The notes under the pieces: generated by a model
The model's database searches: none
The model's input: only the letters and a program-made list of their open reading frames with translations
What the model was told of the DNA's origin: nothing
Translations under genes and position numbers: made by a program
Source: CAZWCX01 sp964632945
Lineage (GTDB): Bacteria; Planctomycetota; MHYJ01; WSZJ01; CAZWCX01
Assembly (NCBI GenBank): GCA_964632945.1
Contig: CAZWCX010000032.1
Span: 1 to 62,235, forward strand
DNA: 62,235 nt
Reading direction: 5' to 3'
Part shown: piece after piece, positions 51,939 through 58,008 of the stretch
Numbering within the stretch: the stretch's first letter is position 1
How the letters are laid out: the number at the start of each line of letters is the position of its first letter

Positions 51939-52580
51939 ATGCCGAAGGGCCCCCTCATCCCCGTCGTCGTCCAGGACGTGCGCACCAACAACGTCCTCAT
52001 GGTCGCCTGGACCGACCGCACGGCGCTCGCCCGAACCCGCAAGACCGGCGAAATGCACTTCTGGAGCCGCAGCCGCAACCGCCTCTGGCGCAAGGGTGAG
52101 ACCTCCGGGCATGTCCAGAAGGTCGTCAGCCTCCACTGGGACTGCGATCGCGACACCTTGCTCGCGCGTGTGGAACCGACGGGGCCCGCGTGCCACAAGG
52201 GCACCTACAGCTGTTTCCGCGATCGCGCCTTTTCCACCCCCACTCTCTTCGACGAGTTGTGGGAAGTGTTCCGCTCGCGACGCCGGAACCCGGAGCCGGG
52301 ATCGTACGTCAATCGCATCCTGGCCGCGGGCGACAAGGCCTATCAGAAGGTGGGCGAGGAGGCGGTGGAGTTCATCCTGGCCGCCAAGGGTCGCGATCGC
52401 AGGGCCGTGGTGATGGAGGCCGCGGACCTGATGTTCCACGCCACGCTCGCGCTGTTCCGCCGGGGAATCCGCCTCGAGGAAGTCGAGGCGGAATTGCGGA
52501 GCCGCCGGGGAACCCGGCGCGCCGAGAAGGAGTCGCCGCGCAAGGCCCGACGCCCGCGCCGGGCGCGCGGCGTCGACTAG
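51939..52580 (+). CDS. hisIE: Bifunctional phosphoribosyl-AMP cyclohydrolase / phosphoribosyl-ATP pyrophosphatase
   Basis: 213 residues with two domains. Residues ~1-105 are PRA-CH (HisI): 'FWSRSRNRLWRKGETSGH' and the metal site 'LHWDCDRDTLL' plus 'GPACHKGTYSC'. Residues ~110-190 are PRA-PH (HisE): 'KAYQKVGEEAVEFILAAKG' and 'EAADLMFHATLAL'. The final 25 residues are basic. It closes the his operon; its TAG shares the tetranucleotide CTAG (52577-52580) with the stop of the convergent metalloprotease gene. Confidence 0.93.
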   Translation: MPKGPLIPVVVQDVRTNNVLMVAWTDRTALARTRKTGEMHFWSRSRNRLWRKGETSGHVQKVVSLHWDCDRDTLLARVEPTGPACHKGTYSCFRDRAFSTPTLFDELWEVFRSRRRNPEPGSYVNRILAAGDKAYQKVGEEAVEFILAAKGRDRRAVVMEAADLMFHATLALFRRGIRLEEVEAELRSRRGTRRAEKESPRKARRPRRARGVD

Positions 52581-53872
52581 TTTCCCTCGCGCAGTTCCAT
52601 CACGTGTCGCTCCCACGCCTCCCTCAGTTCCGAGGGCGCGTGGCCGAACACCTTGCGGAACGTCTCCACCCCCCCCTCGTGGGTGCGGAAGTAGCCCACC
52701 AGCCGCAGCCATTTGTTGCGATATCGCCCGTTCTCCGCGTGCTGGAGAAAGTGCACGAAGAGCCACGCCTGAGAGTAGTAGAGGTCGAACCGCTCGCCGA
52801 GGAAGTCCGACGCCTGCCCATCCGCCACCTGATCCAGCGAAAGCGCCTTCCCCTGGCGGATCGCCTCCTTCACCCAGGCCAGCGAGCGGCTGGACTGGCC
52901 TCCCTCGAGATAGGCCCCCGCGACGAACTTCCCGTCGCGAACGCAGGACGCCCCGTAGTAGTTCGCGAGGCCCTCGTGAAACCACATCAGCCCCTTCCCG
53001 GAGCGCAGCTTGGCCAGCTCCATCTCGCGGATGCGCTCGAGTTCCTCGGGCGTCGAGGCGGTAATCCGCTTCCCCTCCTCCAGCATCAAATGAACGAGCA
53101 TGTGGGTGGACTCGTGGAACAGCGTCTCCCGGTTGCGCGGCCCCAGGTGCGACAGGTACCGGACCACGATGAGCCGCCGCTTGGGGTCGGCGAAGCCGTC
53201 CAGATGCGTCCGCGCCCGGGCGGAGAGGTTGACGTCCTCCTTGAACTCCTTGCGCACGACTTCGGCGAACTGGGTGTCGTCCTGGTACAGGCGGACCTGG
53301 ATCGGGTCCTTGACCGGTCGCAGCACGAAGTTTCCGGAGAAGGCGCGCTCGAACTCCGCGAAAAACAGCTCCAGGTCATCGGCGATGGCCCGCGCGTCGC
53401 TGCGGGACAGGGGGGAGGAGACGACGAAGTGCCGCGAGGTGACCGATTCCCACCCGGGGGGCAAGGACGGCCAGCGGTCTTCGAGGTCGAGGTAGCCGAG
53501 CTCCCGAAGCGCCGCCCGGTGGCGCGGGTCGAGGAGCAAGGCGCGCTCGAAGTGCTGCTTGGACTCCCGCTCCAGGCCGTTCTCCCGACACCAACGTCCC
53601 AGCGTCACCTGCGCGTCGGGATCGGCCGTTCCGGTCCGGGCGGCCCGTTTCAGGTACTCCTCACGGGCTCCGGCCGTCCGCTCGATCGACAGGACGGCCG
53701 ACTTGTGGAGGACGACGGTGCCGCCGAAGGAGAGGGTGACTTCGATGCTGGAGCCGAGATCCCGGACCACTCCCTCGAGGGTCCGCCCATTCGTCAAACG
53801 CACGCGATCGCCGTGCGCCCCCGCGGTCCCGAACAGCATCGCGACCGCGAGGATGACGGCGGACCATCCCAT
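52577..53872 (-). CDS. Exported DUF1570-like metalloprotease (gluzincin type)
   Basis: 431 residues from ATG 53872. A signal peptide (1-20, 'AVILAVAMLFGTAGA') is followed by a small beta domain (~20-65), a TPR-like pair (~85-130) and a peptidase domain. The zinc motif is His253-Glu-x-x-His257 ('LFHESTH'), with Glu300 in 'WFHEGLANYYG' as the likely third ligand; this HExxH plus downstream Glu layout is typical of the peptidase MA clan. All ligands are intact. Probably periplasmic or exported. It follows the selenoprotein candidate by 59 bases on the same strand, so the two may be cotranscribed. Target unknown. Confidence 0.82.
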   Translation of the reverse strand: MGWSAVILAVAMLFGTAGAHGDRVRLTNGRTLEGVVRDLGSSIEVTLSFGGTVVLHKSAVLSIERTAGAREEYLKRAARTGTADPDAQVTLGRWCRENGLERESKQHFERALLLDPRHRAALRELGYLDLEDRWPSLPPGWESVTSRHFVVSSPLSRSDARAIADDLELFFAEFERAFSGNFVLRPVKDPIQVRLYQDDTQFAEVVRKEFKEDVNLSARARTHLDGFADPKRRLIVVRYLSHLGPRNRETLFHESTHMLVHLMLEEGKRITASTPEELERIREMELAKLRSGKGLMWFHEGLANYYGASCVRDGKFVAGAYLEGGQSSRSLAWVKEAIRQGKALSLDQVADGQASDFLGERFDLYYSQAWLFVHFLQHAENGRYRNKWLRLVGYFRTHEGGVETFRKVFGHAPSELREAWERHVMELREGN

Positions 53873-53931
53873 GCCGACGGTCCGCAGGCCGGCGGTCGCT
53901 TCGCCCGATCCGCACCCCTGCGAAGTCCGGG

Positions 53932-54801
53932 CTACTTGGGCTTTCGGTTGGCCTTCCACTGCTCGTACCATTCGTCGAAGATCCGGTGCATCTCGTCCAT
54001 GCTTTCGAGGAGCTTGGCCCGATCGGGGATTCCCTCGAGCGTGATGGGGATCCCGCGCTCGAACGGGTTCAGGAACAGAACCTTGACGCCGGACTTGTGC
54101 TTGAAGGATGCGGCGTACTTCCGGTCCGTCTCGCAGTTCAGCTCGACCCAGACCAACCGCTTGCTCCGGGCCGTGACCTCCGGGTCGGACCAGACCGGCT
54201 GGCTGAGTGCATCCCCCCCCTCCCCCGGATAGTGCGCCACCACGACGAACGGCCGGACGAGCGACCGCGCCCGCTCGAGCCCTTCGGCATAGTCTCCGAG
54301 CCAGTCGATCCGTTTGCGTCCCGCGGTGAAACTCTCGAGCGCCTGCTGCATGGATCGAACCGTGTCCTCCGCCCCCTTCGGGCCGTCCTGACGCCCGAGA
54401 TCGTTCTGATGGGGATCCAGGAAGTAGAGGACCGGGACCTGCATCGTGGGGAACTTGCGGGGAAGAGGTCCGGCCCCCGAGCCGCCCAACTCGTACTTGA
54501 CGCATGCGAAGGATCGGGAAGCCGCCCGCACCTCCGCGGCGGAGAGCGCACGGCTCTCCAGGGCGCGGCACCCGCCTCAGCCGGGGCTGGTGAAATAGAG
54601 CAGCACCGGCTTGTCCTCGGCGCGCGCGCGCTCCAGCGCTTCGCCGTACGAGGAAAGCCAGTCGATCTCCGCGGGGGCCCCCGGGTCGGGCGCGGCGGGC
54701 GCCTCGGAGGCGGCCGTTCCCGGGGCGTCCTGGGCCAGCACGGGACTCACGACCAGGAGGGTCGCCCACACGACCAGGGGCAGGGATCGCCAGCGAACCA
54801 T
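53932..54801 (-). CDS. Candidate selenoprotein: exported double thioredoxin-like protein with UGA-encoded Sec
   Basis: Read through the in-frame TGA (54579-54577), this is a 289-residue protein ending at TAG. Residues 1-23 are a signal peptide ('LLVVSPVLAQD'). Domain 1 (~46-160) has 'KPVLLYFTSPG' followed by Sec75-Gly-Gly-Cys78, placing Sec at the first Cys of a thioredoxin redox motif. Domain 2 (~165-280) begins with a near repeat ('IDWLGDYAEGLERAR' against 'IDWLSSYGEALERAR'), but reads Glu194-Gly-Gly-Asp197 at the matching site, so it is redox-dead. Coding potential continues after the TGA with no SD for restart. A SECIS-like hairpin follows the TGA, and a promoter and SD precede ATG 54801. 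The alternative is a nonsense mutation or sequencing error. Confidence 0.7.
54541..54560 (-). promoter_or_regulatory. Candidate bacterial SECIS element
   Basis: On the minus strand, GGAGAGC (54559-54553) and GCTCTCC (54547-54541) form a perfect 7-bp stem with loop CGUGC (54552-54548); U54560 can add a U-G pair with the next base. The loop begins 25 nt after the UGA and contains GU, within the spacing and shape described for bacterial SECIS elements read by SelB. Confidence 0.6.
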
Positions 54802-54839
54802 GCAACGAACTCCGACGCGGGAACCGCAGGATGGACGGG

Positions 54840-54868
54840 ATCATATCACCGCCGGCGGATCGGCGCAA
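54840..54868 (-). promoter_or_regulatory. Sigma70-like promoter of the selenoprotein candidate
   Basis: On the minus strand, TTGCGC (54868-54863), 17-nt spacer, TATGAT (54845-54840). The predicted leader is about 30 nt and includes GGAG ahead of ATG 54801. Confidence 0.55.
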
Positions 54869-54940
54869 GCCGGTCCGTCCGATGCCGGACGGGCGCGTCG
54901 CGGCCGCGGCCGGCACGCCCCGTCCGCCGGTCCGCGCCGC

Positions 54941-54968
54941 TTGACCCCGCCTCCGGGCGTGCTATCAT
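54941..54968 (+). promoter_or_regulatory. Sigma70-like promoter of the FHA-GAF-AAA/PHP operon
   Basis: TTGACC (54941-54946), 16-nt spacer, TATCAT (54963-54968), about 40 nt before ATG 55007. It is divergent from the selenoprotein promoter in a 205-bp intergenic region. Confidence 0.5.
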
Positions 54969-55006
54969 GGGCGCGAACGGCATCCTGCGATCCCCCGGAG
55001 CCCCGC

Positions 55007-56566
55007 ATGTCCGGCCTGCTTCGCGTCGTCCAGGGACCCGACCTGGGCAAGGAGTATCCCCTCGTCGACGGAGAGATGTCCGCCGGTCGGGACCCCGAGC
55101 ATGCGATCTGCCTCACCGACCGCAGCGCCTCGCGCACCCACTTCCTGCTCCAGGTCGCGGCGGGACGGGTGAAACTGGTCGACATGCGCAGCCGAAACCG
55201 CACGCGCGTGAACGGGGAACCGGTGGCGGAACATCTGCTTCGCGTCGGCGACGAGATTTCCGTGGGGCGAACGCGCCTGGTCTTCATCCTGGACGTGGAG
55301 TCGTCGCCGGACGCCGCAACGCCGCCGACGCCTTCGCTGTCGATCGTCTCCGGAGAATCGCGCAGCGCCGGGCTCGAGCAGGCGGAAACCGTGATCGGCC
55401 TGGCGGAACGCATGGCGTCCTGGGCGCGGGAGGAGCTGCGCGCCGCGCGGACCACGGTCGCGTGGCTCGACGCGCCCTCCGGCGGGTTCGCTCTGGGGGC
55501 GGGTCGGGATGACTCCGGACGACCGCTGCCGGAATCGCCGCTCCTCGACCCGGACTCCGCCCGCGCCTGCGTGAGCGACCCGGCCGTGCGCTCCGAGCCG
55601 CGCGCCGCGGGGCGAACCCTGCTCACGGCTCCGCTCCTGGCCGAAGGTCGAGTCGCGGGGGTGATCCAGGTGGAAGCGCCGGCCGATGCGCTCCCGGTCG
55701 AATCGGCCGCCCTGCTGGCCGGTCTCGGTCCGTCCGCCGGGGCGCTCTTCGTCCGGCTCCGTGAGCGGGAGGCCGCCCGCCGGGCGCACGGCCGGCAGGC
55801 GGACGCGCGCCGGCGGGAGTTTCGTTTCCTGGGCGACAGTCGGGCCGCCGCGGCCATCCGCTGCGTCCTGACCCGGGCCGGGGCCTGCGATTCACCCGTT
55901 CTCCTTCACGGCGAACCCGGGACCGGCAAGCGGCATGCGGCGCGCGCCATCCACGAGGCCGGGGCGCGGGCGGATGGACCCTTCGTCGCCCTCTCCTGCG
56001 CGGAAGGGACGCCGGACAGGCTCGCCGCGGCGCTCTTCGGTTCCACCGGCTCCCCCGGCGCGCTCGCGCGCGCACAGGGAGGAAGCCTCGTGCTCACCGA
56101 AGTCGACTACCTGGCTGCGGACACGCAGGCGCACCTCGTCCGCGTCCTGGCCAACGGCGCCCTCGACCGGCGCGAACCCGGGGAGGGCTCCCTTCCCTGG
56201 AACGCACGGCTGATCTGCACCTCGGGGCGGGACCTGGACGGGGACGTGCAGGCCGGCCGCTTCCGACAAGACCTCTACTTCCGTCTCAGCGTCCTGCGCA
56301 TCCACCTGCCTCCCCTGCGTGAGCGTCCTGCCGACGTCCCGGCGCTGGCACGGGCGTTTCTGGCGGAGGCCGGGCGAGTCGCAGGACGCCACCCGCGACT
56401 CCTGACCCCCGAGGCCGAGCATGCGCTCGCCTTCGCACCGTGGCCGAACAATGCCCTGGACCTGCGGACGGCGATCGCGGCAATCGCCCCCGCGGCGAAC
56501 GGGGAGCCGGTGCGGCCGGAGCATCTCCCCCCCCTTCCGGGCCGCCGCTCGGAGCCGGACCCATGA
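55007..56566 (+). CDS. FHA-GAF-AAA protein, degenerate NtrC-like ATPase
   Basis: 519 residues. FHA domain ~3-95 ('AGRDPEHAICLTD', 'SASRTHFLL', phosphothreonine-binding pattern); GAF-like ~120-255; AAA+ domain ~272-500 of the sigma54-activator type: Walker A 302-309 (GEPGTGKR), 'GRFRQDLYFRLSVLRIHLPP' and 'LRERPADVPALARAFL'. Three key features are altered: the segment that should contain GAFTGA reads 'LFGSTGSPGALARAQGG' (shortened, no GAFTGA), Walker B reads LVLTEV instead of hhhhDE, and there is no C-terminal HTH. It is therefore unlikely to open sigma54 promoters; a signalling scaffold linked to Ser/Thr kinases is plausible. It overlaps the PHP gene by four bases. Confidence 0.82.
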   Translation: MSGLLRVVQGPDLGKEYPLVDGEMSAGRDPEHAICLTDRSASRTHFLLQVAAGRVKLVDMRSRNRTRVNGEPVAEHLLRVGDEISVGRTRLVFILDVESSPDAATPPTPSLSIVSGESRSAGLEQAETVIGLAERMASWAREELRAARTTVAWLDAPSGGFALGAGRDDSGRPLPESPLLDPDSARACVSDPAVRSEPRAAGRTLLTAPLLAEGRVAGVIQVEAPADALPVESAALLAGLGPSAGALFVRLREREAARRAHGRQADARRREFRFLGDSRAAAAIRCVLTRAGACDSPVLLHGEPGTGKRHAARAIHEAGARADGPFVALSCAEGTPDRLAAALFGSTGSPGALARAQGGSLVLTEVDYLAADTQAHLVRVLANGALDRREPGEGSLPWNARLICTSGRDLDGDVQAGRFRQDLYFRLSVLRIHLPPLRERPADVPALARAFLAEAGRVAGRHPRLLTPEAEHALAFAPWPNNALDLRTAIAAIAPAANGEPVRPEHLPPLPGRRSEPDP

Positions 56567-57699
56567 AGAGATCGCTGCGATGCGCCGTCGCCCTGCTCGG
56601 CGCGGCACTCCAGTCCCCCGTCTCGATCGAGGCGCAACCGGCCGGAGTCGTGGCGGAGAGCCACCTCGTTCCGCGCACCGCCGAGGAGCTCGGTTTCCGC
56701 GACTTTCGCGGCGTGCTCCATGCCCACTCCTACCTCTCCCACGATGCCGAGATCCCGCACGCCGAGATCATCCGGGCGTGCGAGGAGACCGGGGTGGAGT
56801 TCCTATGCATGACCGACCATCCGTCGGAGCGATCTCTCACGGACGCTCTCCGCGGCTGGCACGGGAAGACCTTCTTCCTGGCGGGAGCGGAAGTGAACAA
56901 CTTCCTCGCCATCGACCTGGAACGGCCGATCCGGGCCGGCGATTCTCAGGGGACGATCGATGAAATCGGCGCCCAGAACGGCGTCGCGATCGTCGCGCAC
57001 TCGGAGGAATACAAGGACTGGGAGGCCGCCGGATACGCCGGAATGGAAATCTACAACATCCACACCGACCTCAAGGACGAGAAAGACCTGGAGAAGTCGA
57101 TCGCGAAACTTCCCCGGCTGCTCCAGGATCCGGAGTGGGCGATGACCGCCATCTTCAACGAGCCGAAGGATCTGCTGGCCCGCTGGGACCAGCTCACCCA
57201 GTCGCGACGCGTCACGGGCGTGGCCGGCAACGACGCGCACCAGAACGTCCGGATCCTGGGAATCCAGCTCGACCCGTACGCGCGCAGCATCGGGTTCGTG
57301 AACACGCACATCCTCACGCTCGGGTTGACGCGGGAGTCGATCAAGGATGCGCTCGCTTCCGGCCACGCGTACGTCTGCTTCACCCGGTTCGCGCCGGGAA
57401 ACGGGTTCTCCTACACGGCGGAGAGCGTCGGCGCGGTCGCGGTGATGGGAGACGAGATCCCGTGGAGCGAGGACCTGGTCCTCCGCGCGGTGTTTCCACG
57501 CGAAGCCCGAATCCACCTCGTTTGCGACGGCAAGGTGACCCAACGGGTCCAATCGGACGACGCCACGTTCCGGGTGCCGCGGCCTGGAGTCTACCGCGTC
57601 GAGGGTCACTTGCGGATGCGGGGGCGGATCTGGCCGTGGATCTACAGCAATCCGATCTACGTCCGCGGGGAGACGGCGGACGGGAAGGCGGCGGACTGA
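56563..57699 (+). CDS. Exported PHP-domain metal-dependent hydrolase
   Basis: 378 residues. A signal peptide (~1-26, ending 'SIEAQP') precedes a PHP domain: His53 and His55 in 'VLHAHSYLSH', Asp85-His86 in 'CMTDHP', Glu110 in 'GAEVNNF', His146 in 'IVAHSEEY', and Asp224/His226 in 'GNDAHQN'. These are the usual metal ligands for a PHP phosphoesterase, so it is probably active. A C-terminal beta-rich domain (~290-370) follows, as often seen in exported PHP proteins. Substrate unknown. Coupled to the FHA-GAF-AAA gene. Confidence 0.85.
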   Translation: MKRSLRCAVALLGAALQSPVSIEAQPAGVVAESHLVPRTAEELGFRDFRGVLHAHSYLSHDAEIPHAEIIRACEETGVEFLCMTDHPSERSLTDALRGWHGKTFFLAGAEVNNFLAIDLERPIRAGDSQGTIDEIGAQNGVAIVAHSEEYKDWEAAGYAGMEIYNIHTDLKDEKDLEKSIAKLPRLLQDPEWAMTAIFNEPKDLLARWDQLTQSRRVTGVAGNDAHQNVRILGIQLDPYARSIGFVNTHILTLGLTRESIKDALASGHAYVCFTRFAPGNGFSYTAESVGAVAVMGDEIPWSEDLVLRAVFPREARIHLVCDGKVTQRVQSDDATFRVPRPGVYRVEGHLRMRGRIWPWIYSNPIYVRGETADGKAAD

Positions 57700-57890
57700 C
57701 CCTGCGCGCGGCACGCGCGGGGAACGGTCAGCACGGCGCCCGGCGGCGGGCGACGGAATGGACGGCCGGTCGGCGAAGCACCGGGGTGTCGCATCTTCCC
57801 CGCGCCTCGCCGGGCGAGAGCGTCGCCCCGGCCGCGCCTGCCGTCTCGGGACGGAGCACCCGCTAGGCCGGAGCAGGACTGCCTCGCCCA

Positions 57891-57915
57891 GCGTGCGACA
57901 CAGTGTGTCGCACGC
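57891..57915. repeat. Perfect 11-bp palindromic hairpin
   Basis: GCGTGCGACAC (57891-57901) and GTGTCGCACGC (57905-57915) with an AGT loop. It is the first of three adjacent hairpins in the 309-bp gap between convergent genes (57700-58008), which holds no supported CDS. Confidence 0.7.
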
Positions 57916-57921
57916 CGGTCG

Positions 57922-57971
57922 CCCCGCGGTCCTGGCTGCTGACGCAGCCAGGAGCCCGCGGGCGGATTTTT
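57922..57971 (+). terminator. Intrinsic terminator downstream of the PHP gene
   Basis: TCCTGGCTGC (57930-57939) and GCAGCCAGGA (57944-57953) form a 10-bp stem with TGAC loop, extended by CCGCGG-type outer arms; T5 (57967-57971) follows shortly after. Best read as a rho-independent terminator for the plus strand. Confidence 0.55.
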
Positions 57972-58005
57972 CACGAAGCCGCTGGCGCGGCTTCATGAAT
58001 AATCC
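57964..58005. repeat. Long interrupted palindrome at the end of the rlhA gene
   Basis: GAAGCCGC (57975-57982) and GCGGCTTC (57987-57994) form an 8-bp core with a TGGC loop; outer pairing TTCA/TGAA and GGATT/AATCC extends it to 57964-58005. It begins four bases after the minus-strand stop codon. Possible terminator for rlhA or remnant of a palindromic repeat or mobile-element end. Confidence 0.5.
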
Positions 58006-58008
58006 GGG

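Noticed and set aside
53932..54531. Separate 199-residue gene starting at GTG 54531
   Set aside because: No SD precedes it, the start falls in the middle of a thioredoxin-like domain, and the frame is continuous with the upstream segment across a single TGA; read-through as selenocysteine explains it better.
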